Shown: positions 16,129 through 23,580, counted from the stretch's first letter. The stretch is DNA of 30,605 bases from a virus (IMGVR_UViG_3300021061_000045:1-30605); one strand, 5' to 3'. Notes: a model not told the origin generated them from the sequence alone. Made by a program: numbers and translations.

Positions 16129-16599
16129 CTACGCTCCTCCCATTGGAACAACGACGTTCTTGAGGTAGCCGCCAGTGCTCTCCGCGCGGGCCTTCATCCC
16201 CGCCAAGGCAGCGTTGAAGGGAGCGCGCTTGCGGGATTCAACCGCCGCGCGCCGAGTCTTCAGAATCTTGCAGAGCCGAAGCTCCTTGAACGTGATCTGA
16301 TCGCCAACCTTGAAGTCCTCGGGCTGCACCCAGTGGGGACGCGCGCAGGTCGGCTCGCCTTTCCCGTTGACCTGCCAAGTCTCCGCGACCCAGCCGTCAA
16401 TGCGGTACTCCGGCCAGACGTCTGCCGTCAGCCAGCAATAGTCAAACCTCGCGTCCTGGCCCTTTAGGTCCAGGATTCGGTAAACGCCGTCGACGGGAGC
16501 ATCAACGGGGTCGTTGCGCCGCTGCTTCTTAGGCGGGCGCCCCCGGCGCTTCCTTGGCTCGCTCCCGCTCTCCTCGGGTCCGGTCTCGACAGGCTCCAT
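16129..16599 (-). CDS. AT-hook-containing head-module protein
   Basis: A 156-residue protein whose acidic N-terminus (METVE-like, residues 1-15 rich in Glu) is followed by RKRRGRPPKK at 16-25. This is a textbook AT-hook, the G-R-P core in a basic setting that binds the minor groove of AT-rich DNA. Residues about 35-115 look like a small beta domain (DGVYRILDLKGQDARFDYCW, HWVQPEDFKVGDQITFKEL), and the C-terminus is basic and helical. The gene lies between the scaffold and the decoration/capsid genes, so DNA binding inside the head or during packaging is possible. Start ATG follows GAGGGATACTGCGA. The fold and role are inferred. Confidence 0.55.
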   Translation of the reverse strand: MEPVETGPEESGSEPRKRRGRPPKKQRRNDPVDAPVDGVYRILDLKGQDARFDYCWLTADVWPEYRIDGWVAETWQVNGKGEPTCARPHWVQPEDFKVGDQITFKELRLCKILKTRRAAVESRKRAPFNAALAGMKARAESTGGYLKNVVVPMGGA

Positions 16600-16766
16600 T
16601 CGCAGTATCCCTCAGCGCCGCGATGACCGCTTGCCGTACGGGTCAGCGGCCTGTGACCCAGGCGTATCGGTCTTCTGCTGTGCGCCGGTACTGCTGCCTG
16701 CCCGGACTTGATCGCAGGAGCGAAGCTACTCCCCAGCGTGGGGAGTTATTTGGAAATAGTCAATGG
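16600..16766 (-). other. Intergenic stretch between scaffold and head genes
   Basis: This 167-base gap between the scaffold stop and the AT-hook gene is the longest inside the packaging/head block. It contains a perfect 8-base-pair hairpin (listed separately) and a ribosome-binding site near its left end. Reading on the minus strand, TTGACT occurs near the scaffold stop, but no convincing -10 box lies at the proper distance, so I do not call a promoter. No ORF with a good start and protein-like translation was found. Confidence 0.4.
16728..16746 (-). terminator. Intercistronic hairpin, possible attenuator or mRNA processing site
   Basis: ACTCCCCA (16728-16735) and TGGGGAGT (16739-16746) are perfect inverted repeats around a 3-base loop. 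It forms an 8-bp GC-rich stem about 20 bases downstream of the scaffold stop in the direction of transcription. No T-run follows on the minus strand, so a classic rho-independent terminator is unlikely. A leaky attenuator, RNase barrier or stabiliser that sets scaffold-to-capsid ratio is a reasonable inference. Confidence 0.4.
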
Positions 16767-17639
16767 CTATTTGCCCATCTTGCTCCCGATTTCCTTCCAC
16801 CATTTGGCGTGCGCCTGCTCGGGTGGGAGGTTGGAGAAGAGATTTTCCGCCAATGCCTGCATTGCTGGCGTCAACTGCGGCGTCGACAGCGAATTACCAG
16901 CACCAGAATCCTTTCCGCTTGTTCCGGCAATGCGCTGCTGCTGGATTTCCCGGTCCGGGTTGTCCTTGCCGCCGCCAAGTCCATGCTCCTTGGCCACGAG
17001 CGCCGCTGCCTCGCGCATGGAGGCGTAGAGCACCTGCTTGTTGGAGAAGTCGCGCCCGTCGCGCTTCTTGAGGCTGCGCAGCTTGCCGTCCGCAATGGCT
17101 GCGTAGTCCGGATCGGACAGCCACGGGAAGTCCACCAGCATCTGCTGTTCGAACGGGTCGCGCTGGCTGCCCTTGAGGGTTTCGATCTCCTGCTGCAGGG
17201 CTTCGATCCGCTTCTGCTGCGCGCCGGTCGCCCCGACCGCGAGCTCCTCGAGCGCCTCGGCGAAGTCGTCGTAGCCAGCGTCGGGGTTTGCCTGGAGCCC
17301 GGCCAGTACACGCGCGAGCTTCTCGCGGTACGGCTTGCTCTGGGGCTGTTCGCCCGGCTGCTGCCGGTTCGCAAGCACCGTCTGCAAGAGCCCCATCATC
17401 TGCTGATTCATCTGCTGCTGCGCTTCGAGGCGACGGCCGAGGTCGTCCACTGTCTCGCGCAGCCCGCGGCCACGCGCCTCGGAGCTCGATGGACGCGACT
17501 GGCGCCGCTGGTCTCCCTGCGCCTGCTGCTGCTCCTGCGGCTCTTCGCGTGCCTGCCCGTCATGGGGCGCGTCGTCCGTGACGGGCGCCTGTCCTTCGGT
17601 CGTCTCGGCCTGCTGCTGCGTCTCGGTCTGCGTTTCCAT
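16767..17639 (-). CDS. Scaffold protein
   Basis: A 290-residue, Gln/Glu/Ala-rich protein with no hydrophobic core. The N-terminus is Glu/Gln-rich and disordered (METQTETQQQAETTEGQAP). Residues about 60-110 form a coiled-coil-like segment (DDLGRRLEAQQQMNQQMMGL), 155-175 another (QQKRIEALQQEIETLKG), and a helical C-terminal domain follows with PWLSDPDYAAIADGKLRSLK and a final AKWWKEIGSKMGK basic helix. This layout, acidic disordered N-terminus plus helical basic C-terminus, and the location upstream of the capsid gene fit phage scaffolding proteins that guide prohead assembly and leave. ATG follows CTAGGAGAGACC. Confidence 0.7.
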   Translation of the reverse strand: METQTETQQQAETTEGQAPVTDDAPHDGQAREEPQEQQQAQGDQRRQSRPSSSEARGRGLRETVDDLGRRLEAQQQMNQQMMGLLQTVLANRQQPGEQPQSKPYREKLARVLAGLQANPDAGYDDFAEALEELAVGATGAQQKRIEALQQEIETLKGSQRDPFEQQMLVDFPWLSDPDYAAIADGKLRSLKKRDGRDFSNKQVLYASMREAAALVAKEHGLGGGKDNPDREIQQQRIAGTSGKDSGAGNSLSTPQLTPAMQALAENLFSNLPPEQAHAKWWKEIGSKMGK

Positions 17640-17647
17640 GGTCTCTC

Positions 17648-18163
17648 CTAGTAGACGGGAATGAACACGTACTGGCCCGGGTCGTCGATGTTGTCGCGCA
17701 CGTAGATGCGCCGGAGTTTGCCCGCGCGAATGCGCTCCTTGAGGTCCTCGCCGCCGAATAGGCCGTTGTTGGTCAACTGCAACACCTTTTTCGGCGCGTC
17801 CGCCTTCTCGTCCATGGCGTACTCCTTCTCTTCTCCCTCGAAGGAGCCCCAGTAGACGATGTCGCCGACAAAGATACCCTGCGACCGCAACTCCTCACGA
17901 GCCGCCAGGCCAGCTGCGAGCAGAAGGCCGTGATTCTCGGGCCACACTTCCTCCTGGGCGATGTCCGGGATGTGAAGGCCGCTCGCCGTCATGGTCCGCT
18001 TGGCCTTTGGCCGGAAGCGGTAGACGGCGATCCGGTTGAACACCGGCTCATACGGCGGCTCGGGCGCGTCGTGCTCCTTCACCCGCTCTGCTAGGCGCTT
18101 TTCCGCCTCGCTCTCAAGCGCGCGCCACGCCGCCTCTTCCTTGGCGAGGTCACGGATGATCAC
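17648..18163 (-). CDS. GroES-like (Cpn10) co-chaperonin-type protein
   Basis: The product has 171 residues from GTG 18163. After a charged helix (about 1-45), residues about 47-115 match a GroES-type barrel: PVFNRIAVYRFRPKAKRT, ASGLHIPDIAQ (mobile-loop position), HGLLLAAGL, GIFVGDIVYWGSFEGEEKEY (the GroES VGDxVxF segment). A further 50 residues extend the C-terminus, longer than bacterial GroES (about 97). Phage GroES-like proteins such as T4 Gp31 help fold the capsid protein with host GroEL, and this gene lies next to the scaffold. The GTG overlaps the preceding stop as GTGA; an in-frame ATG at 18214 would overlap it by 54 bases and is less likely. Confidence 0.5.
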   Translation of the reverse strand: MIIRDLAKEEAAWRALESEAEKRLAERVKEHDAPEPPYEPVFNRIAVYRFRPKAKRTMTASGLHIPDIAQEEVWPENHGLLLAAGLAAREELRSQGIFVGDIVYWGSFEGEEKEYAMDEKADAPKKVLQLTNNGLFGGEDLKERIRAGKLRRIYVRDNIDDPGQYVFIPVY

Positions 18164-18453
18164 TTGCCGTTGCCCTTCAGCGACTCTTTGATCTCTCGGA
18201 TTCTGCTTTCCCATTCTTCTTTGCCCTCTCCCTTACGTGGAATCGTGTCGATGAGCCCCAGCATGTCGCGCCACGCGCGGCACGCCCCAGCCCGCCAGAT
18301 GCGCTGCTTTTCGTCCGGCGCGAACTCTGAGTAGCGCTGGTTGCCGCCGATCTCAGCCTCGATGAACCTCCGCATCGCCTGCGTGACATCGGAGCACCAC
18401 CAGGCGAGCAGCTTGTCCGCCGGCTGGTTCCAAAACTCGCCGCCGTCGCTCAT
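18160..18453 (-). CDS. Hypothetical helical protein
   Basis: A 97-residue protein rich in Trp, Arg and Glu (DKLLAWWCSDVTQAMRRFIE, AGACRAWRDMLGLID), predicted mostly helical, without membrane segment. The ATG at 18451-18453 overlaps the previous gene as ATGA and its stop overlaps the GTG of the GroES-like gene as GTGA, so it is translationally coupled on both sides. It belongs to the head/packaging operon between portal and scaffold. No family is recognised. Confidence 0.55.
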   Translation of the reverse strand: MSDGGEFWNQPADKLLAWWCSDVTQAMRRFIEAEIGGNQRYSEFAPDEKQRIWRAGACRAWRDMLGLIDTIPRKGEGKEEWESRIREIKESLKGNGK

Positions 18454-18683
18454 CGGCCGAGCTCCTCGAGCATTTCCGCGATGCTTCGGATCCCAACTGC
18501 CATGCCGCGGTTGTGGACCGTGCTTTCTCGGCTACCTTCCGGCGAGCAGGAGATGAGCGCCGCCTGGTCGCAGGCATTCGCCATCTCATGAAGGTAGGCC
18601 GCCAGGCTCTGGCCCAGCGGGCTCGCCGCTAACAGCTTCTTCTGCTCCAGGTCCAGGTTCTGCCATTTCGCTCGGCGGTCCAT
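18450..18683 (-). CDS. Small helical protein overlapping the portal 3' end
   Basis: A 77-residue protein (MDRRAKWQNLDLEQKKLLAA, LGQSLAAYLHEMANACDQA, VGIRSIAEMLEELGR), clearly alpha-helical. The ATG at 18681-18683 has AAGGAGAG 8-9 bases upstream, a strong ribosome-binding site, so the gene overlaps the last 98 bases of the portal gene in another frame. A shorter version starting at the in-frame ATG at 18584, just beyond the portal stop, lacks a good ribosome-binding site. Its stop overlaps the next start as ATGA. Function unknown. Confidence 0.55.
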   Translation of the reverse strand: MDRRAKWQNLDLEQKKLLAASPLGQSLAAYLHEMANACDQAALISCSPEGSRESTVHNRGMAVGIRSIAEMLEELGR

Positions 18684-20784
18684 TCGGGGTCTCTCCTTGT
18701 GGCGCTCCCGGCGGGAGCATGGGCGGCGGCGCAATGGGCGCCTTTTCGATGATGGCGGCTGCCTTGTCGGAGCCGATCGAACGCATGAGGTCCGCGGTCA
18801 GCGTCCGCCACAGCGCGGACATCGCCTCGGGCGGGAGCATCAACGCTTCGGGCGGAATCTGGCTCATCGACTGGATCGCGCGCATGGCGGCGCGTTCCTT
18901 CTGCGGCTGACTGGCCAGGTTCGGGTCAGCCGTGAACGTGACATCGAAGTCCTCGACGTAGTCCAGGCGCCCGACGGTATTGGGCTCGACCGTCCCCTCT
19001 TCCTGAACGTAGAAGTACTCGAGGTCGTCGAGCGTCTGGCTGTTGATGTACGCCAGCGTCTTCACCTCGTTCGACCGGGCCCGGTTGTACCGCTCGGCCA
19101 TGGTCGAGAGGTTCTGCATGGCCATGGACGCTCGGATTTCGGTCGTCGTCGCGGTCTCTCGGTCGGACACCTCGCCCGAGAAGATTTCGGGAGCGCCAAG
19201 GCTCTCCGCGTTCTGCTGAAACAACTCCAGGAACTTGAATCCCTGCGGCGGCGGCGCTGGAAACTGGAACTGATGGAACGCCTTGGACAGCAACTCGGGC
19301 GGGAGCGGCGACTCCACGCCCTCGCCAAGGCGCAACTGGATGTCGCCTCGCTGCAGGGCCGCGTTGCGGCTGTACATGAACGTCGGTTTGATGTTCAGCG
19401 TCGCCAGGCTGATCATTGCCGACGCCCAAGCGTCCGCCGCGACGTTGTCCCCCTCGAGGAGGAAGCCCAGCCCCAGTCCGTAGATGCCCTCGGGGTTGGG
19501 AACGCAGATGTAGTGCGTGTAGCGGTTCCACGCGATCTTACGGACCGGCGCCGGCTCGGGTGGAGGCGTCGGGCGGGGCGGGGGAGGCGGCAAATCCTCT
19601 CCCGACAGGGGCGGGATGAGCACCACGTTGCCGAACTCGTCGACGTCCTCGCGCGGCTGCGACAGATACTCGACTGAAGCGCGCCAGGCTTGCTCATCCT
19701 GCGCGTACATGGCCTCCTGCGACTGGATCTGAGCCTCGCGGAGGTCGTTTTCGCGGTTGTAGCGGGCGCGATCGTCGGGATCGTCGCGCTCCCGAAGCGA
19801 AAGCCGCAAAAGCGTCTCCGTTTGCAGGTCGACCACCGCCGTGACCGGCCGGCGGCGCGGCTGACCGGGCAGTTTCAGCAAGAAATCCTGCTCGAGCAGC
19901 TCGCGCGGGGCGTCCGGGTCGTCTTCCTGCGGCTTGACCCCCTGAAACGACGTCACCAGGGCCGTCACCGGCTTGCCGGAGTGGCCGTTATCGGCCGTTC
20001 CGCCTCCCGCGGCCTTGCCCCAGTCGTTTCCGACGCGCGCCCGACCGTCCTCGCCAACGTCCTGGTACAGGTTCGTGACGTTGGCGTAGTAACCGTCGGC
20101 TTCGAGTTCCTCAAGTTCGGGCCGGTACTTGTACAGACGGCGAGTGATGCGCGGAACGTCGGCCAGATCGGGCCTGTCCGACTGGAACTTGTACGGCAGG
20201 ATGATGTCGTCGGTGCGGCAGAACTCGAAACACGGCCGCTTGCCGAGCGGATCGTAGTACCAGACCGAAAACGCCGAGCCGTAGAGCAGCGTTTGCATCA
20301 ACCCGCGGTCGTGGGCGGGTATGTACTCGGGAATCTTGCGCCGAACCTGGAAGTTGATGTGCCGGGAGAGGCGCTTGGTGCGCATCTCGTCGTTCGGCTC
20401 GGTCGGAAGGGCGCCGTAGATGTCACCCGTCGACGGGAAAAGCTGGCTATACAGCTTGGCGTGAAACAGCAGCGTCGATCGCGCGATGAGCGGCAGGTGA
20501 ATCTGGGCTAGATTCTCGTGGCCGGCGGGCTTCTCGCCCATCAGTCCAACGAACATCTTGAGCCACGACGCGCGCCGCTCCCGAAACTCCTTGCTACCGT
20601 CCCAATCCAACTTGGCCGTGAAGACGACCTGGCGGGCGACCTTCTTCGCCTCTTCGGGCGGAAGGCTCGCTGCGATGTTCGCCGCGTTTTCGTAGTCCGG
20701 CGGGGGCGGCTGCGCAGACTGCTCGTCAGTCATGGCCGCGCCTGGCGGGGTGGTCGGATCGATCTGGGAGAGTTCTTCGGCCAT
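18586..20784 (-). CDS. Portal protein
   Basis: A 732-residue protein of the large podovirus portal type. It forms the dodecameric ring for DNA entry and exit. Visible features are QIHLPLIARSTLLFHAKLYS with QLFPST (about 93-118), the YGSAFSVWYYDP turn near 165-180 found in P22/SPP1-type portals, the IYGLGLGFLLEGDNVAADAW block (about 430-455), and the ATTTEIRASMAMQNLSTMAE block (about 550-570), the helix before the crown. The C-terminal 60 residues are Pro/Gly-rich. A Pro-rich insertion (DLPPPPPRPTPPPEPAP) lies near 396-412. ATG follows TAGGAGCCCAA; an ATG at 20733 is less likely. It lies directly downstream of terL. Confidence 0.8.
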   Translation of the reverse strand: MAEELSQIDPTTPPGAAMTDEQSAQPPPPDYENAANIAASLPPEEAKKVARQVVFTAKLDWDGSKEFRERRASWLKMFVGLMGEKPAGHENLAQIHLPLIARSTLLFHAKLYSQLFPSTGDIYGALPTEPNDEMRTKRLSRHINFQVRRKIPEYIPAHDRGLMQTLLYGSAFSVWYYDPLGKRPCFEFCRTDDIILPYKFQSDRPDLADVPRITRRLYKYRPELEELEADGYYANVTNLYQDVGEDGRARVGNDWGKAAGGGTADNGHSGKPVTALVTSFQGVKPQEDDPDAPRELLEQDFLLKLPGQPRRRPVTAVVDLQTETLLRLSLRERDDPDDRARYNRENDLREAQIQSQEAMYAQDEQAWRASVEYLSQPREDVDEFGNVVLIPPLSGEDLPPPPPRPTPPPEPAPVRKIAWNRYTHYICVPNPEGIYGLGLGFLLEGDNVAADAWASAMISLATLNIKPTFMYSRNAALQRGDIQLRLGEGVESPLPPELLSKAFHQFQFPAPPPQGFKFLELFQQNAESLGAPEIFSGEVSDRETATTTEIRASMAMQNLSTMAERYNRARSNEVKTLAYINSQTLDDLEYFYVQEEGTVEPNTVGRLDYVEDFDVTFTADPNLASQPQKERAAMRAIQSMSQIPPEALMLPPEAMSALWRTLTADLMRSIGSDKAAAIIEKAPIAPPPMLPPGAPQGETPNGPPSEMAEPGPGAEEAVSGEPAGPEPGGLPS

Positions 20785-20792
20785 TTGGGCTC

Positions 20793-22475
20793 CTACCAGG
20801 GCATTCCGGGAAACCCGGATGCAGTCTTGGGTCGGCCGAGCTCTCTCCGCGCTCGGATCTCATCGAGAATTCTTTGATTGGCGTCCTCGGTGTCCGCGTA
20901 CGGCACCAGCATGCGATAGAGCGCGCCGTATCCGGCCGCGTCCATGTCGTGGTCGTCGCCCGTGGTGTCCCACAGGTCCGGGTTATCGGGGTCCGCCAGC
21001 AGACCTGGGATGCTCGTGATGGGGCCCGTCTCGTCCCAGTCGCCGCCCTTGAGCTTGTAGCGGGTCTTGCACGTCGAAAACCAGCGGATGCCCGGGATGA
21101 CCATCTCCCCAGCCGCGTTGGGAGTGCGGCGCCGCAGCCGGTTCCGTATCTGCTCGGCCGCGGACTCACGGCTGCGGTCCGCCTTGAAAAAGCCGGTGCC
21201 GAGGTTCTGTAGAATCTCGCCTCGCGACGGCCCCGTCTCCCCCTGTCGCGACCAAAGCGACGAGTCCATCGGGCCGTAGACGGTGGAGCAGTCGCGCAGC
21301 TCGTCCCACTCGGGCGGCACGATCAAGATCGGCTTGCCGTCGACCACCGCCGTACAGGGGCGCTTTTCGATCTCCCTGATGCGGTAGCCGAGCTCCTCGG
21401 CCGTGTGCCCCGTGACGGTCAGCGACCGGTAGCAAGTCATGTTGCCTTCGGGGTCCACCGCCCACCACTGCACGCTGGACTTGCTCGAGAACCCGTAGTC
21501 GCCGCTCTTGAACCGGAACCAGCCGTTGGGGATCGTGAACGGCTTGCAGATGTGGATCGTGGGATCCCAGTCGTCGCTGACCCACGTCCCCTCTTGCACG
21601 TCCCAGTCGTTGTCCAGGAGCGCGCGCCTGACCTCCGACCGCTTGGTCAGCAGGTTGCCTTCGTAGTTCCCGTCGCGCATGAGGGACGGGTTGTCGTAGA
21701 GGTTCCCCGGCAGGTAGACCTGGGTGAACTCTTTCCACTTGCCGCTGCGGAGCTTGACCCGCATCTGGACCGTCTCGCGCGGGTCCGCCACCTTCACGAA
21801 ACGGCGTTTCAGGTACTGCTTGGTCGCGCCGCCGACGGGGTTTGTCAGCAGCACGGTCTGGAGCTGCCGTGACAGCACCGGGTCTGGGCACCGGACGCGG
21901 GTGTCGAGCTCCTCGATCATCTTCTCGGTGAACTGGACCGCCTCGTCGATGACCAGAAGCGTCCACTCCGGGCCGTAGAACTTCAGGTAGTCGTCGTCGT
22001 GCTCGATGCCGGCGAACTGGACGCGGTAGCCGCACGTGAACGTGCATAGCTTCTTTTGCTCGTTCCACTCGGCCGCCGGGTCAATGCGCCGGTAGTAGCG
22101 CTTGAAATCCTCGACCACCTGCAGGAGCTCGTGGCCGAGGCGGCGGAAGAAGATCGCCCAGCCCTTGCTGTGTTCGATCTCCCCCTTGGCGTGCCGGTCC
22201 ATCTCCCCGAACAACTGCCGGAAGTACAGCCGCGAACCGACCGTCGTCTTTCCGGGACCAGCGCCACCGCCCGCCAGGATGTACCGCTCGGTGCGGCTCA
22301 TCAGGTCTTCCTGAAAACCCAGGAACGGCGCGAACAGAACGTCCTTCGGCAGGCACGACTGACAAACCAGCCCATCGCCGTACCGATGCACGGCCGGATC
22401 TCGGTCGCACCGGCCGCAGTAGCCGTACGGCGCCCCGTCGCGCTCGAGATAGCTGCGAACGGCCGGCGCCGTCAC
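20793..22475 (-). CDS. terL: Terminase large subunit with N-terminal zinc knuckle
   Basis: A 560-residue packaging ATPase/nuclease. Residues 20-41 contain CxxC-x14-CxxC (C20, C23, C38, C41), an uncommon added zinc site. The ATPase follows: Walker A GGGAGPGKTT (69-78, K76), Walker B LLVIDEA (173-179, catalytic E178), coupling motif LLTNP (209-213). The nuclease has D325 in SGDYGF, D403 in YGPMDSS, and a C-terminal acidic cluster GDDHDMDAAGYGALYRML. It cuts concatemeric DNA and drives it into the prohead through the portal. The start is GTG 22475, overlapping the previous stop as GTGA. The next gene downstream is the portal. Confidence 0.85.
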   Translation of the reverse strand: MTAPAVRSYLERDGAPYGYCGRCDRDPAVHRYGDGLVCQSCLPKDVLFAPFLGFQEDLMSRTERYILAGGGAGPGKTTVGSRLYFRQLFGEMDRHAKGEIEHSKGWAIFFRRLGHELLQVVEDFKRYYRRIDPAAEWNEQKKLCTFTCGYRVQFAGIEHDDDYLKFYGPEWTLLVIDEAVQFTEKMIEELDTRVRCPDPVLSRQLQTVLLTNPVGGATKQYLKRRFVKVADPRETVQMRVKLRSGKWKEFTQVYLPGNLYDNPSLMRDGNYEGNLLTKRSEVRRALLDNDWDVQEGTWVSDDWDPTIHICKPFTIPNGWFRFKSGDYGFSSKSSVQWWAVDPEGNMTCYRSLTVTGHTAEELGYRIREIEKRPCTAVVDGKPILIVPPEWDELRDCSTVYGPMDSSLWSRQGETGPSRGEILQNLGTGFFKADRSRESAAEQIRNRLRRRTPNAAGEMVIPGIRWFSTCKTRYKLKGGDWDETGPITSIPGLLADPDNPDLWDTTGDDHDMDAAGYGALYRMLVPYADTEDANQRILDEIRARRELGRPKTASGFPGMPW

Positions 22476-22921
22476 TTGCGCTCCTTGGCCGTGACCTTGA
22501 CGTGAAAGGTCATCGCCTCGCCCGCGTTGTCGTCGCGCACCTGGACCGAAACGGCATTCGTCGACGCCTGGGTCCGCACGTCGATGCCCACGTGAGACTC
22601 GATGGCCGTGAAGACCGCCTGGTCAGCCCCCTCCTGCGTCGCTCCTGCGCCGGCCCGATACCAAAGCGCCGCCACCTCGTGATACGACCGCCGGCCCGAC
22701 CCGAACCCGACCGCCTCGACCCGAATCCGCCAGGCACAGTCATCGGGCATGTCGGGCAGCGTGACGACGGTGGTCCACGTACCCGCGCCGTCGGTCGTCG
22801 CCGTCCCCTCGCGCACCAGTTCCAGGTTCACCTGGCCCAGCAGGTCGTTGACCGTGCCGATGATGTCGCGTTCGGTGGACCGCTCCTCACGGAGCGCCCC
22901 GCGCCGGATCGTCGACTCCAC
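22472..22921 (-). CDS. Stand-alone beta-sandwich domain, fibre-like
   Basis: A 149-residue protein whose C-terminal about 100 residues (WRIRVEAVGFGSGRRSYHEV, AALWYRAGAGATQEG, then a run ending in VSVQVRDDNAGEAMTFHVKV) resemble beta domains found at the ends of phage tail fibres and adhesins (pattern A-x-Y-R-x-G-A...VxVTGxxGxxxxWxxxV). The N-terminus is polar (MESTIRRGALREERS). It starts with GTG and overlaps its upstream neighbour as TAGTG and terL as GTGA. A fibre-like domain beside terL is unusual. A decoration or a terminase-linked role cannot be excluded. Confidence 0.5.
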   Translation of the reverse strand: MESTIRRGALREERSTERDIIGTVNDLLGQVNLELVREGTATTDGAGTWTTVVTLPDMPDDCAWRIRVEAVGFGSGRRSYHEVAALWYRAGAGATQEGADQAVFTAIESHVGIDVRTQASTNAVSVQVRDDNAGEAMTFHVKVTAKERK

Positions 22922-23298
22922 TACTTCTCCTTCACCTCGACGATGCGCTTGGGGTCAGGTTGCTGTGCCGTCGGCATGACAACCTGGGGCCGCGTCGGCT
23001 GCTCCAGCCGCTCCGGCGCCTTGCGAATCCGCATCCCCATCCGCTCATGCGCCATACGCACCGCGTACGACGCCTGCGACATCGGGTTGCGTGCCTCGAG
23101 CATCACCTCCACTTCCTCCCGCTCGTACCCCCGGGCCCGCAACTCCTCATCCGGCAGAGCCGCCAGCGCCTCCAACTGCGCCTTGGTCATCCGAAACGAC
23201 CGGTTCGCCAGCTCGCAAATCCTCTGGTCGTCCTCAGCCAGCGAAAGCACCCGGTCCCGTAGAGCGTCGATCCGCTCCTTGCGGGCCTCACTTGCCAC
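22921..23298 (-). CDS. Small helical protein, possible terminase small subunit
   Basis: A 125-residue charged protein (RKERIDALRDRVLSLAEDDQ, RMTKAQLEALAALPDEELRA, VRMAHERMGMRIRKAPERL). The first 100 residues look helical and the last 25 are Pro/Gln-rich. The place two genes before terL is typical for TerS, and the helical, charged make-up fits, but I see no clear helix-turn-helix. It starts with GTG at 23298, overlapping the 30-residue ORF upstream by 11 bases. The TerS idea is position-based only. Confidence 0.4.
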   Translation of the reverse strand: MASEARKERIDALRDRVLSLAEDDQRICELANRSFRMTKAQLEALAALPDEELRARGYEREEVEVMLEARNPMSQASYAVRMAHERMGMRIRKAPERLEQPTRPQVVMPTAQQPDPKRIVEVKEK

Positions 23299-23380
23299 GC
23301 TTCACCGCCTTGGCCTTGTCCGCCAGCTTGGCAAACGGACCCTTCGGCTCCGGCCTGGGCGGCGGCTTCACCGGCTTCAC
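23288..23380 (-). CDS. Basic Pro-rich microprotein (30 residues)
   Basis: The ORF reads MKPVKPPPRPEPKGPFAKLA and then ten more residues rich in Lys. It is Pro-rich in the first half and Lys-rich in the second. GTG at 23378-23380 overlaps the previous stop as GTGA and follows GAGGAGG at 6 bases, a very strong ribosome-binding site. It ends 11 bases inside the next gene. A length of 30 residues with such signals is compatible with a real micro-ORF. It may also serve as a translational coupler. Function is unknown. Confidence 0.5.
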   Translation of the reverse strand: MKPVKPPPRPEPKGPFAKLADKAKAVKRGK

Positions 23381-23562
23381 GCAGCCTCCTCGGCCGTCGC
23401 CTCAGCCCGCGCCTGCCGCATCCGCTCACGGTGCAGCCGCCTGTGCTCGTCGCAGTAGTACGTCTCGCTCTTCGCCGTGCAGCCCTCGTAGCCGCACAGC
23501 CCCTCCGCACGGCGATTACGCCGATACCGGTACTTCACGAGCCGCTCGTTCTCACCCACCAC
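23377..23562 (-). CDS. Small Cys/His zinc-binding protein
   Basis: About 61 residues, Arg/Glu-rich, with CGYEGC and YYCDEH (CxxxxC-x8-CxxH), a likely zinc-binding cluster, followed by a basic helical tail (RRLHRERMRQARAEATA). It is the first gene of the late (head/packaging) operon on the minus strand. GTG at 23562 (or 23559) lies 6 (or 9) bases after AAGG and is preferred over a TTG at 23595, which lies in a hairpin. It overlaps the 30-residue ORF as GTGA. Nucleic-acid binding is plausible; the family is not recognised. Confidence 0.5.
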   Translation of the reverse strand: MVGENERLVKYRYRRNRRAEGLCGYEGCTAKSETYYCDEHRRLHRERMRQARAEATAEEAA

Positions 23563-23580
23563 CGTCCACCTTGAAGAACT

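Noticed and set aside
14728-16467. 579-residue plus-strand ORF opposite the capsid genes
   Set aside because: Rich in Arg, His and Val with no domain pattern. It is the antisense of the major capsid, decoration and AT-hook genes in a GC-rich genome, where stop codons are rare.
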